Assembly (NCBI GenBank): GCA_035536455.1
Contig: DATLOC010000059.1
Coordinates: forward strand, 45,634 to 109,633
Direction: 5' to 3'
Length of the DNA: 64,000 nucleotides
Origin: DASUNQ01 sp035536455
GTDB lineage: Bacteria > Acidobacteriota > Thermoanaerobaculia > Multivoradales > UBA5704
Numbering within the stretch: position 1 is the first letter of the stretch; each line of letters begins with the position of its first letter. Position numbers and translations under genes: made by a program. Positions 1 through 10,190 of this stretch are shown piece after piece. The notes under the pieces are model-generated. The model searched no databases. It was given only the letters and a program-made list of their open reading frames with translations, and had not been told where the DNA came from.

Positions 1-341
1 ATCTTCTGGAACCTGGCGCGCAACGCGCTGCGCGCCATGCCCGACGGCGGCGAGCTGGCGGTCTCTGGGCGCCTGGCCGGCGACCGCTACCGCCTGCAGG
101 TGGCCGACACCGGGCGCGGCATGTCCGAGGAGGAGCGCGCCAACCTCTTCCACCCCTTCCAGTCCTTCTTCGACACCGGCACCGGCATCGGTATGGCGAT
201 CGTCTACCGCATCGTCCAGGAGCATGGCGGGCGGGTGGACGTCGAGAGCCACCCCGGCCGCGGCACGACGATCACCGTCGACCTGCCGGCCCTGGGGCAG
301 GACGTGGCGGTGCCGGCCTCGCTCGCCGCCGAGGCGCGGCC

Positions 342-345
<4 letters not shown>
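1..345 (+). CDS. Sensor histidine kinase, C-terminal ATPase end (5' truncated by window)
   Basis: The frame is open from base 1, so only the end of the catalytic HATPase_c domain is present (114 residues). The N box (NLARNALRAM), the G1 box (DTGRGM), the F-box-like FHPFQSFF and the G2 box (GTGIGMAIVYRIV) are all visible, so it should bind ATP and phosphorylate a partner. Its stop overlaps the GTG start of the next gene (GTGA). That gene is a sigma-54 response regulator, which makes this its cognate kinase. The FQSFFDTGTGIGMAIV stretch and the PilR-like partner suggest a PilS-type kinase, but the diagnostic N-terminal membrane and PAS region lies outside the window. Confidence 0.9.
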
Positions 346-1750
<1,405 letters not shown>

Positions 1751-1754
<4 letters not shown>

Positions 1755-3622
1755 TCGCCGGTGCCGCCGCCGGCGACCGGCGGCGGGTCGGGCGCCGGCT
1801 CGGGGTCGGCTGGCAGGTCGCCGAGGAGGAGGCCGTGGCCTTGGGTGCCTAAGACCAGGCGGCCTTTCTGGACCAAGGCGGCGGCGAGGTGTGAGGCGGG
1901 GACCGAGAGGGGGAGCTTGCGCAGGGTGGCGCGCTGGCGGTCGTAGAGGTAGGCCTTGTCGCCGGCGACGAGGAGGGCGGGGAAGCGGGGGTCGCCGGTC
2001 GAAAAGACCCGCGAAGGCTTGGTCGGCAGCTCGACCCAGAGCGCCTCCTCGCCGGCCCGCGCCCAGGCGCCATAGGGCCCCCAGTAGAGGAGGCGGTCGC
2101 CGAGGGCGGCGAGCTTGCCGCTGGCCGAGGGCGTCGTCGTGCTGTGGTTGCCGGCGCCGGTGAGCTGGTGGAGGAGGGCGCCGTCGCTCACCCAGAGGTC
2201 GCCGGCGTGGAATGCCGCCGAGCGCGGCGTTCCCTGCTCGAGCCGCTTCTCCACCCACTTGGTTTCGCCGCGCTCGAAGAGCCGGTCGGCGGTGCGCGCC
2301 ACGACCAGCCCGCCGGCGCGCGGCTCGGCGAGCACCTGCTCGACGCGCCCGTCCCCCAGCTCCTTGACCTGCCGCCACTCGGCGCCGCTCCGCTCCCACA
2401 AGCCCCGCTCGGTCGCCGCCCACGCCCGCCCGTCCTGCACCGCCAGGTCGAGCACCGTCGGCACCGGCGCGAAGTCCGGCTCGAAGCTCCGCCCGCCGTC
2501 GGTCGAGCGGTGGATGCCGGAGACCGGCCCGGCGTGGTTGACCGCCGCCAGCAGCTCGCCCGGGCCGGCCGCGAGGGATGTGACCCGGAGGTTCGTCATG
2601 CCGCGGGCGGCGCGGCGGAAGGTGGCGGCGCCGTCCACCGACACCCAGACCCCGGACCCCTCGGTGCCGAGGAGGACGCGCTCGGGGCGCCGCGGGTGGT
2701 AGACGACAGTGTGGATCGACAGCTCCGGCCCGGTGATCCGCCGCCAGGCGGCGCCGCCGTCGGCCGACTGGTAGAGGCCGCCGACGGTGCCGGCCAGGAG
2801 CCGTCCGTCCGGCAGCGCCGCGAAGCTCGGCGTGCGCCGCTCGTCGAGGCCCTCCTTGAAGCGCTGCCAGGTGCCGCCGAGGTCGGGGGTGCGGTAGACC
2901 CAGCCGCAGGTCGTAGCCCACAGCTCCCCCGGCCGCCCCGGCACCGGCGTCAGGCTGAAGACCTCGGAGTCCAGGACCATGCCCTCGAAGACGCCGCGCC
3001 AGCTGCGGCCGGCGTCGTCGCTGCGGTAGGCGCGGCGCCAGGTGCCGGCGAGGACCGTCGCGGGGTGCAGCGGATCGACGTGCAGGCTGGTGACCTTCTG
3101 GATCTCGGGCAGCTCGACGGTGAGCCGCCGCCAGGTGACGCCGTCGTCGCGCGTCCCCCAGACGCCGGAGAGGGTGCCGGCGTAGAGCCAGCCCTCCTTC
3201 CCGGGCACCGCCTCGAGGGTGTAGACCGGCTCGTCCGGCAGGCCGCCGGCGGCCGCCACCCAGTAGCCGCCGAGGTCGTCGGACCAGGCGACGTGGCCGC
3301 TCCCCCACATCCCCCAGATCGCCGCCCAGACCCGCCCCGGGCGGTTGGGGTCGAAGCGGAGCGCGCCGACGACCCAGCCGGCGAACGGCAGGGCCGGGCC
3401 GGCGTCGGCCCAGGTGACGCCGCCGTCGCGCGAGCGGTACACCTGGCCGGCGGAGGTGCCGGCGAGGACGAGGGCGGGGTCGTCGGGGTGTATGGCGAGG
3501 GCGCGCACGTCGGCGCCGAAGAGCGGCGCCGTCTTCCACTCGTCCGCGGCGGCGGGCGAGGCGGCCAGGACGGCGGCGAGGAGGAGGAGGGGGAGGCTAG
3601 TGAGGCGACGGTGAGGCTTCAT
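1751..3622 (-). CDS. Exported BNR/sortilin-type beta-propeller protein
   Basis: 623 residues. The signal peptide (LPLLLLAAVLAASPAAA) is followed by repeated WD40/BNR-like blades carrying motifs such as YRSRDGGVTWADAG, YRSDDAGRSWRG, YRTPDLGGTWQR and YQSADGGAAWRR (Asp-box S-x-D-x-G-x-T-W). Asp-box propellers occur in sialidase-fold and photosystem-stability-factor-like proteins, but no sialidase active site is recognisable. It is therefore an exported propeller of unknown ligand. The ATG at 3622 is chosen because it gives an N-terminal signal peptide. The start overlaps the 3' end of the XdhC-family gene by 26 bp, so the two are probably co-transcribed. Confidence 0.8.
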
Positions 3623-4433
3623 ACCGCACTCCGATGACTTCGGCGAGGATCGAGATGGCGATCTCGCCCGGGCTGTCGCCGCCGATCGGCAGGCCGATCG
3701 GCGCGCGCAGCGGCAGGCCGTCGAGGTCCGCGCCCTGCGCCGCCAGCTCCTCGCGCACCCGCTCGACCTTCCGCCGGCTGCCCATGAGGCCGAGGTAGCG
3801 GAGGCCGCGAGGCGCCTGCCGCACGACGCCGGCCATGGCGGCGACGTCGGTCTCCCAGCAGCGCGAGACGACGGCGACGTAGAGCTCGCGGCCGGCGACG
3901 CCGGAGAGGAACTCGTCGCCGAAGTCGCGCTCGACCGCGGCGAAGCGGGTGCGCTCGGGGAAGAGCTCGAGACGGCGGAACTCCTCGCGGTCTTCGACGA
4001 CGAGGAGGTCGAAGCCGGCCAGCGCACCGGCGCGGGCTAGCGCCTGCCCCACCGGGCCGCCGCCGCAGATGGCCAGCACCGGCGGCGACTCGACGACCTC
4101 GAGGAAGACCTCGGCCATGCCGCCGCAGACCATGCCGGTGGCCTCGCCGCGCGTCGCCTCTTCGGTCAGGTAGTAGCGCTTCACTTCGGAGGCGCCGGCG
4201 CCGTTCACCAGCTTGGCGGCGGCGTCGGCCTGCACCATCGCCTCGAAGGCGCCGCCGCCCAGGTTGCCGCAGGCGCTGCCGTCGGGACGGACCAGGAGCT
4301 TCCATCCCACCTTCCCCGGCGTCGAGCCGTCGGCGCGCACGATCTGACAGAGGACCACGCGCCCCCACCGCTGCAAGGAGCGTTCCGTCTCGGCGAGGAC
4401 CTCGGCGGGGAACGGCGCGACCATCTCTCTCAT
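3597..4433 (-). CDS. XdhC/CoxI family protein (molybdo-enzyme maturation)
   Basis: 278 residues with the XdhC architecture. The N-terminal XdhC_CoxI domain contains RADGSTPGKVGWKLLV and GNLGGGAFE. The C-terminal Rossmann domain contains ICGGGPVGQALARAGALAGF and LGLMGSRRKVERV. Family members bind and protect molybdenum cofactor and help insert it, often after sulfuration, into xanthine-dehydrogenase-type enzymes in the cytoplasm. No such hydroxylase is in the window; MoeA lies about 12 kb away. The start at 4433 gives MREMVAPFP; reading further upstream would enter the GC-rich inverted-repeat element. The downstream propeller gene overlaps its 3' end. Confidence 0.85.
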   Translation of the reverse strand: MREMVAPFPAEVLAETERSLQRWGRVVLCQIVRADGSTPGKVGWKLLVRPDGSACGNLGGGAFEAMVQADAAAKLVNGAGASEVKRYYLTEEATRGEATGMVCGGMAEVFLEVVESPPVLAICGGGPVGQALARAGALAGFDLLVVEDREEFRRLELFPERTRFAAVERDFGDEFLSGVAGRELYVAVVSRCWETDVAAMAGVVRQAPRGLRYLGLMGSRRKVERVREELAAQGADLDGLPLRAPIGLPIGGDSPGEIAISILAEVIGVRYEASPSPH

Positions 4434-4467
4434 TGTACGCGGATGCGTGCGGAGGCGGGGTCGGAGG

Positions 4468-4636
4468 CGGGCCGGGGCGTGGGGTGCGCCCCGCGGGAAC
4501 CGGCGCGGGCGAAGGGGACTGCGGCGGGGGGGCCCGCGCCTGCGCTTCGCTGCGCGCCGGATCGGGGTCGCTGGCCGGGGGGCTTGCCAGCGCTTGCTCA
4601 GAGCTTCCCGCGGGGCGCACCCCACGCCCCGGCCCG
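4468..4636. repeat. Intergenic inverted-repeat element, copy A
   Basis: A 32-bp perfect inverted repeat (4468-4499 with 4605-4636) flanks a ~105-bp core. The core shares long blocks with copy B at 21458-21619: CGCGCCTGCGCT/CGCTGCGCGC, GGGGGCTTGC and CAGAGCT, in the same order and spacing. The outer arm sequence is unrelated to that of copy B. It fills the gap between the XdhC-family start and the end of the methyltransferase gene. No T-tract follows either arm, so it is not a canonical intrinsic terminator. A non-autonomous mobile element or a structured RNA are the main alternatives. Confidence 0.75.
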
Positions 4637-4667
4637 GTCACCGTTGGTGGACGGCGAGGGCGTGACC

Positions 4668-6032
4668 TCAATGCTCATCGGTCAAGCGTAGGAAGCGCTT
4701 CAGGGTGAACCAACGGTTGCGGAGCTTCCAGAAGCGGCTGGCTTCCATCGCGGCGATGCGGGCGCGCAGGCCGGCGGTCTCGGCCGCCGCACGCGCCGCC
4801 TCCTCGCGGCGTTGCTCCTCGGTGCGCCATAGCTCACCCTGGAAGAAGGCTGATTCCTGCCGCGCCGAGAGGAGGAGGGCCTGGGCCAACGTGCTGACGT
4901 GGACGACTGTGGCGCCGCCGTTGCGGTCGGCCAGGCGGACGACCAGCGGCGCCGAGCGGGCCGTCCCCGCGGGGAGCGTCCCCTCGAAGAGCCAGCCCGC
5001 GCGCAACGCTCCCGGCTCGCCGAGGAGCGCCGCGACGTCGGGGCGCTCGCGCTCGATCGGCGCCGCGCCGAGGAGTTGGCCGTCGAGGAGCACCTCGGCG
5101 CGCGCCAGGGGCGTCCCTTCGGGCCGCACCGCCCAGCCGCGCAGCGTGAGGCGCCCGCCGCGCTCCAGCGCCCACTGCTCGATGTAGGAGCGCGGCTCGG
5201 GGTCGTAGGCGATGCGCGCGAGGTCCGGGCCGCCGGCCGTGCCGACGAGGTAGAGGTCCTGGAAGTCGCAGAGCCCGCGCCGGAGCCGCCGCACCGGCAC
5301 CTCGCCGACCGCGCGCGCGATCGCGGCGCGCACGAACGGCTCGGTCACCCAGGTCGAGCCGTACTCGCTCGGCGCCAGCGACCCGCTCTCGGAGACCGCC
5401 TCGAAGCGGATCCCCGCCACCGGCATCTCGACGCCGGGGGCCAGCACGCTCTCGTCGTGGACGCTGAAGGCGAGGAGGCCGCCCGGCGCGAGGAGGCCGT
5501 GAAGGCGCGCCAGCCAGGCGACGAAGCGCTCCTCCGGCAGGTGGGTGAAGAGCGAGGTCACGAGCACGGCGTCGAAGCGGCGGTCGCAGCGCAGCTCCTC
5601 CGGCCGCGCCGCCGAGACGAAGCCGTGCACGCCGAAGCGCTCCTCCTGGAAGCGCACCCCCTCGGCGTAGACGTCGGCCACCCACACCCGCTCCGGCGGC
5701 AGCTCGCGCACCAGGAAGCGGGTCACCCGCCCGTAGCCGCTGGCGAAGTCGAGGAGCGACCCGACGTTTTCGATCCCGCCGAAGTGCCCGGCCAGGAGCT
5801 GGCGGAAGGCGCCGGCGATCGACAGCCCCGAGCCGGCGTAGACGGCGAGCGCCTGGTCGCGGTCCCCCTCGGCGCAGTCGAGGAGGAAGCCGCGCATCTC
5901 GTCGTCCGGGTGGACGGCGAGGTCCACGTCTTCGGGGGAGAGGCCGGAGGCGGCGAGGAGGGCGCTGACGAGGGGGGTGGAGGTCACGGCTGGCGGTTCG
6001 CGGGCCGGATTGTAAGCGTATGGCAGACTCAT
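4668..6032 (-). CDS. SAM-dependent methyltransferase with C-terminal coiled coil (surface-glycan type)
   Basis: Up to 454 residues. The class I methyltransferase core has motif I LLDFASGYGRVTRF, FDAVLVTSLFTHLPEE and LLAPGGLLAFSVHD. A beta-rich domain follows (about 270-370), then a predicted coiled coil (EEQRREEAARAAAETAGLRA) ending in ASRFWKLRNRW. That SRFWKLR-type tail is typical of methyltransferases and glycosyltransferases in O-antigen or capsule clusters, so the substrate is probably a sugar. The ATG at 6032 lies only 8 bp from the divergent ATG at 6041; an alternative GTG at 5987 would leave room for a divergent promoter. The start is uncertain. Confidence 0.8.
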   Translation of the reverse strand: MSLPYAYNPAREPPAVTSTPLVSALLAASGLSPEDVDLAVHPDDEMRGFLLDCAEGDRDQALAVYAGSGLSIAGAFRQLLAGHFGGIENVGSLLDFASGYGRVTRFLVRELPPERVWVADVYAEGVRFQEERFGVHGFVSAARPEELRCDRRFDAVLVTSLFTHLPEERFVAWLARLHGLLAPGGLLAFSVHDESVLAPGVEMPVAGIRFEAVSESGSLAPSEYGSTWVTEPFVRAAIARAVGEVPVRRLRRGLCDFQDLYLVGTAGGPDLARIAYDPEPRSYIEQWALERGGRLTLRGWAVRPEGTPLARAEVLLDGQLLGAAPIERERPDVAALLGEPGALRAGWLFEGTLPAGTARSAPLVVRLADRNGGATVVHVSTLAQALLLSARQESAFFQGELWRTEEQRREEAARAAAETAGLRARIAAMEASRFWKLRNRWFTLKRFLRLTDEH

Positions 6033-6040
6033 CGCGCTCG

Positions 6041-6490
6041 ATGCCCCCTTCTCCTCTACGCGCCGCGGTGCTGGGGCTGCTGGTGGCCTGCGCGGCGCTC
6101 GGGTTCCTGGCTTCGCTCGAAGACGCGCTCGCCGGCTACGACGCCCGCCAGGCGCGCGCCGGGCCGCCGCTCTCCTGGCGCTTCGGCCGGGCGCCGGTCG
6201 CCGCGCTCGAGGCGTGTCTGGCGGCGGCCCGGCCTCACCTGCCGCCGGGGGGCGTCGTCGCCTTCGCCGGGCCGGCCGAGCCGCGCGGCGACGCCTTCCT
6301 GCGCTGGCGCTGGGCCAGCTACTTCCTGCCCGAGCGCGATGTCGTGCGCTGGGGCAGCGCGGCGGCGGCGCGCGCCACGCACGTCGTCGCCTGCCGCCGC
6401 GCGCTCGGCGGCGACCCGCGGCTCGCCGAGGTGGCGCGCCTGCCGGCCGGGCGGCTCTACCGGATACGAACGGCGGAGACGGCGCGTTGA
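6041..6490 (+). CDS. Small single-pass membrane protein of the glycan gene cluster
   Basis: 149 residues with one N-terminal membrane segment (LRAAVLGLLVACAALGFLA). The soluble, presumably periplasmic region contains no family motif that I recognise. The ATG at 6041 is preferred to the in-frame ATG at 6020, because the latter would overlap the divergent methyltransferase start. The stop overlaps the TTG start of the downstream glycosyltransferase-like gene (TTGA), so the two are coupled and this protein probably works with it. Function unknown. Confidence 0.65.
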   Translation: MPPSPLRAAVLGLLVACAALGFLASLEDALAGYDARQARAGPPLSWRFGRAPVAALEACLAAARPHLPPGGVVAFAGPAEPRGDAFLRWRWASYFLPERDVVRWGSAAAARATHVVACRRALGGDPRLAEVARLPAGRLYRIRTAETAR

Positions 6491-7770
6491 GCGTCCTGCT
6501 CCTCGCGCTCCTCCTGCTCGCCGTGGGGGGCCGCTTCGCCGGCGTCCTGGCCGGGCCGCGCGACGGCCGCGCGCAGCGCCTGGTCCTGTCGTGGGTCGCC
6601 GGGCTCCTGGCGCTCTACCTCGTCGAGATGGCCTGCGACCTCGCCGGCCTGCGCTGGAGCCGCTGGAGCCTGGGGCTCGGCCTCCTCGCCGTCGCCCTCG
6701 CCGCGCACCGCTTCCTGCCCCGCCCGCGCGAGGCGCCGGCCCTCGCCTCCGACCTCGGCTGGGGGGACGCGGTGGGGCTCGCCGCCCTCGCCGCCTTCGC
6801 CCTCTTCGCGCCGACGCTCTGGGTGACGACCCCCGACTGGGCCTACCACTGGGGGCTCAAGGGGCAGCGCTTCTTCCTGGCCGGCGGCATCGACTACGAA
6901 CTCCTCACCCGCCCCTGGAGCGCCAGCCTCCACCCCGACTACCCGAACCTCCTCCCCGGCCTCTACGCCGCGACGGCCCTCCTCGCCGGCCGCTTCGCGG
7001 CAGCGCCGCAGATGCTCTGGTCGGTGCTCTTCTGCGCCGCGCTCCTCGCCGCGGCGCGCGAGCTGCTGCGCGCCGAGGGCGTGGACCGCGCCGCGCGGCA
7101 GGCGGTGACCGCTCTCCTCGCGCTCCTCGTCTGCGGCTTCGCGCTGCGCCAGCTCGCGGCCGGCGGCGCCGACTGGCCGCTGGCGCTCGCCTTCGTCCTC
7201 GCCCTGGCGGCGCTGCTCGGCGCGCGCGACCCCGAGCTCGACCCCGCCGCCGAACGCCAGCTCGGCCTCGCCGCGGCGCTCGCGGCCGCGAGCAAGATCG
7301 AAGGCGTGGCGCTCGCCGCGATCCTGGTCGCGGTGTACGCCGTCTTCCGCGGCCGGCGGCTGCGACCGGCGACGCTGGCGCGCACCGCGCTGCTGCCGCT
7401 CGCCGTCGCCCTCCCCTGGCTGGTCCAAGCGCTCCGCCACGACCTCTTCCTCGACTACGACGCCGGCGGCCCCAGCCTGCGCCACACCGGCGCGGTCGCC
7501 GCGGCGCTCGGCGAGACGCTCGGGCGATTGGAATGGAGCGGCTTGGCGGCGGCGGTTTGGCTGCCGCTGCCGCTGCTCTTCGCCCGGCGCGCGCGCGCCT
7601 TCGCCGTCGCCGCGATCCTGCAGCTCGGCTTCTACGGCTGGGCCTACCTCTCGGCGCTCTCCGCTCAGCGCTTCTACGTGCTCTCGACCTTCCCGCGGCT
7701 CACCCTCCACGTGCTGCCGGCGGCGCTCGTGGCCGCCGCGGCGGTCTGGCTGCGGGAGCGACCGCGGTGA
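6487..7770 (+). CDS. Polytopic glycosyltransferase-like membrane protein (ArnT/GT39-like)
   Basis: 427 residues with about ten hydrophobic segments. An early loop contains TTPDWAYHWGLKGQRFF and HPDYPNLLPGLYA, the acidic-aromatic pattern expected of GT-C lipid-phosphate-sugar transferases. GT-C enzymes move a sugar from an undecaprenyl or dolichyl carrier to a periplasmic acceptor. The acceptor here cannot be told. The TTG start overlaps the previous stop (TTGA); the next possible start is GTG at 6523. Its stop overlaps the next GTG start. It sits mid-operon between a small membrane protein and a YfhO-like protein. Confidence 0.7.
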   Translation: MSVLLLALLLLAVGGRFAGVLAGPRDGRAQRLVLSWVAGLLALYLVEMACDLAGLRWSRWSLGLGLLAVALAAHRFLPRPREAPALASDLGWGDAVGLAALAAFALFAPTLWVTTPDWAYHWGLKGQRFFLAGGIDYELLTRPWSASLHPDYPNLLPGLYAATALLAGRFAAAPQMLWSVLFCAALLAAARELLRAEGVDRAARQAVTALLALLVCGFALRQLAAGGADWPLALAFVLALAALLGARDPELDPAAERQLGLAAALAAASKIEGVALAAILVAVYAVFRGRRLRPATLARTALLPLAVALPWLVQALRHDLFLDYDAGGPSLRHTGAVAAALGETLGRLEWSGLAAAVWLPLPLLFARRARAFAVAAILQLGFYGWAYLSALSAQRFYVLSTFPRLTLHVLPAALVAAAAVWLRERPR

Positions 7771-10190
7771 GCGCGGTGGACTGGCGGCTGGTCGCCGTCC
7801 TCGTCGTCCTGCTGGCGCTGCTCCAGGGCGTCTGTCTCCTCCTGGCGCGCGGGCTGGGGTTGCGCTTGCGCCTGCCGGCGGTTGCGCTCGGCCTGGCGCT
7901 GCCGCTCGTGCTGCTCGCGCCCTGGCTGGTGCAAGGACGGCTGCTCGTTCCCTGCAACCTGCTGCGCGTCCTGCCGGACGTCCACCGCACGGTGCCCGAG
8001 GCGCCGCCGGCCGCCGCGGCGGACCCCTACGACGTCCTCAACGACGTCGTCTACCAGCTCCTGCCCTGGGAGCTGGAGGTGCGCCACGCGCTCGCCGCGC
8101 GGCGGCTCCCCTTCTGGTCGGACGCGGTGGACGGCGGCTGCAGCCTGTGGGCGAACCCGCAGGCCGGCGCGGCGGCGCCGCTGGCGATGCTGGCGCGCGC
8201 TGTCCCCATCCAGCACCACCTGCTGGCGGCGCTGGCGCTCAAGCTTCTGCTCGCCTTCCAAGGGACGTGGCTCCTCTGCCGGCGGTTGGGGCGGAGCCGC
8301 GCGGCGTCGCTCCTCGCCGGCGGCGCCTTCGCGCTCGGCGGCGGGCTCGTCGGCTGGGGGCTCTACCCCATCAGCTCGGCGCTGGCCTGGGTGCCCTGGC
8401 TGGCGGTGGGGACGATCGGGCTCTGCCGGCGGCCGCGGCCGCGGGCGATCGCGACGACCGCCCTGATCGCCGCGGCGCTCTTGCTTTCCGGGCACCCGGA
8501 GACGGCGGCGATCGGCGGCCTCTTCGCCGCGGTCTGCGGCCTCGCCCTGGCGCGCCGGCGCGGTCTCGCGCTGGCGCGGCGGCGCGCCGTGACGCGCGGT
8601 CTCCTCGCGGCGGGCGTCGCGGCGGCGCTCGGCTTCGCGCTGGCGGCGCCGCACCTCCTCCCCTTCCTCCACCTGCTGCCGGGCTCGCACCGCGCGCAGG
8701 AGACCCTGGCCGAGACGATGCCGCCGCACGACGTCGAGCTCGCCAACCCGCTCACCTGGTTCCTCTACCCGCACCACCTCTTCCTCGTCTCGCCGGCCAA
8801 TCCGCACGCCTACGGGCGGCCGTTCCGCGATCCCTTCCGCGGCCCCTTCGTCTGGCCCGAGGCGGTGAGCGGCTACGCCGGCGTGCTGCTCTTCGCCGCC
8901 GCGGCCGCGGCGCTCGCCGCCTGGCGCGACCGGCGCGTGCGGCCCTTCCTCCTCTGCTTTCTCGCCGCGCTTCTCATCACCGCGCGCTGGCTGCCCTTCG
9001 CGCACCTCGCCTACGCGCTGCCGCCGCTGCGGGTCACGGCCTGGTCGCGCTTCCTCGGCGTCGGCGCGCTGGCGCTGGTGGTGGCCGGCGCCTTCGGGCT
9101 CGACCGCATCCTGGCGCGGCGCGGCGGGCGACCGGGGACCTGGATCGCCGTCGCCGCCGCCGCGACGCTGAGCCTGGCGGTGCACGCCGACACCTGGGTG
9201 CTCGGCCTCTGGCTGCTGGTCGGGGCAGCGGTCCTCGCGGCGCGCTGGAGCCGGCACCTCGCTTTCGCCGTCGCGGCGCTCGCGCTGCTCGTCGACCTCG
9301 TCCCTTGGTCGCGCTCGCTCCTGCCTTCCTGCCCGACGGCGCTCTTCTACCCGCGGACGGAGGTGACCGAGCTGCTGGCGCGCGAGGCGGGGCCGGCGGC
9401 GACGGGGCGCGCCGCCGGGGCGCTGCAGCTCCTCTTCCCTTCGCTCCTGCCGGTCTACGGCCTCGCCGACCCGCGCCCGCACAACCCGCTGGCGCAGGTC
9501 TCCCAGCTCCAAACGCTCGACGCGGCGTTCGGCTACGCGCCGACGCGGCGCCGCTACTTCCCGCGCTTCGTCAACGTCGACCACCCGCTGCTCGACTTCC
9601 TCAACGTGCGCGCGCTGGTGGGCAGCGTCGAGCTGCCGCCGTCGCGGACGCTCGAGCGCATCGACGGCGGCCGCTTCGGCCTCTACCGGGTCTACCGCAA
9701 CCCCGACGCGCTGCCGCGCTGGTTCCTGACCGACCGTGCGCGGGTCGTCGAGCCCGGCGCGCTGCGGGCCTGGATCGAGGGGCTCGCCGATCCGCGCGAG
9801 GTGGCGCTGCCCGCCGAGGCCGGCGCCTGGCGGCCCACGCCGGGCGCCACCGGCGGCCTGCGTACCCGCGCGCCCGCGCCCGGGCGGCTGGTCTTCGCGG
9901 TGCCGCCCGTGGGGGAGAAGCTACTGGCGACCTCGCTGCCGGCGGCGCCCGGCTGGCAGGCGCGCTCCGCAGGCGGCGCCGCGCGCCTCCTCAGGATCAA
10001 CGGCGCGTTCGTCGGGCTGGCGATCCCCGCGGGCGTCTCACGCGTCGAGCTGGCGTTCGTGCCGGCCGGCTTCGTCCCCGGCCTCGCGGCGGGCGCCGCT
10101 GCCGCCCTCGCCGTCGGCGCGCTCCTCCTCGCGCCGCGCCGGCGGCGCCACCGTCCAGGCGGCGAGCAGCGCCAGCGCGAGGGCGCCTAG
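7767..10190 (+). CDS. YfhO-like large membrane protein (first of two paralogues)
   Basis: 807 residues. Many membrane segments cover about the first 530 residues, followed by an extracytoplasmic domain and a C-terminal membrane helix (GFVPGLAAGAAAALAVGALL). Family landmarks include PFWSDAVDGGCSLWANPQAG, LSGHPETAAIGG and YGLADPRPHNPLAQ. YfhO-type proteins are GT-C-like membrane proteins involved in glycosylating surface polymers. The gene on the opposite strand at 10038-12563 has the same landmarks in the same order, so the two are paralogues. The last 153 bp overlap that gene antisense. The GTG start is coupled to the previous stop (GTGA). Confidence 0.8.
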   Translation: MSAVDWRLVAVLVVLLALLQGVCLLLARGLGLRLRLPAVALGLALPLVLLAPWLVQGRLLVPCNLLRVLPDVHRTVPEAPPAAAADPYDVLNDVVYQLLPWELEVRHALAARRLPFWSDAVDGGCSLWANPQAGAAAPLAMLARAVPIQHHLLAALALKLLLAFQGTWLLCRRLGRSRAASLLAGGAFALGGGLVGWGLYPISSALAWVPWLAVGTIGLCRRPRPRAIATTALIAAALLLSGHPETAAIGGLFAAVCGLALARRRGLALARRRAVTRGLLAAGVAAALGFALAAPHLLPFLHLLPGSHRAQETLAETMPPHDVELANPLTWFLYPHHLFLVSPANPHAYGRPFRDPFRGPFVWPEAVSGYAGVLLFAAAAAALAAWRDRRVRPFLLCFLAALLITARWLPFAHLAYALPPLRVTAWSRFLGVGALALVVAGAFGLDRILARRGGRPGTWIAVAAAATLSLAVHADTWVLGLWLLVGAAVLAARWSRHLAFAVAALALLVDLVPWSRSLLPSCPTALFYPRTEVTELLAREAGPAATGRAAGALQLLFPSLLPVYGLADPRPHNPLAQVSQLQTLDAAFGYAPTRRRYFPRFVNVDHPLLDFLNVRALVGSVELPPSRTLERIDGGRFGLYRVYRNPDALPRWFLTDRARVVEPGALRAWIEGLADPREVALPAEAGAWRPTPGATGGLRTRAPAPGRLVFAVPPVGEKLLATSLPAAPGWQARSAGGAARLLRINGAFVGLAIPAGVSRVELAFVPAGFVPGLAAGAAAALAVGALLLAPRRRRHRPGGEQRQREGA

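Noticed and set aside
4468..4636. Intrinsic transcription terminator
   Set aside because: The arms are 32 bp with a ~105-bp structured core, there is no T-tract, and a related copy occurs elsewhere.
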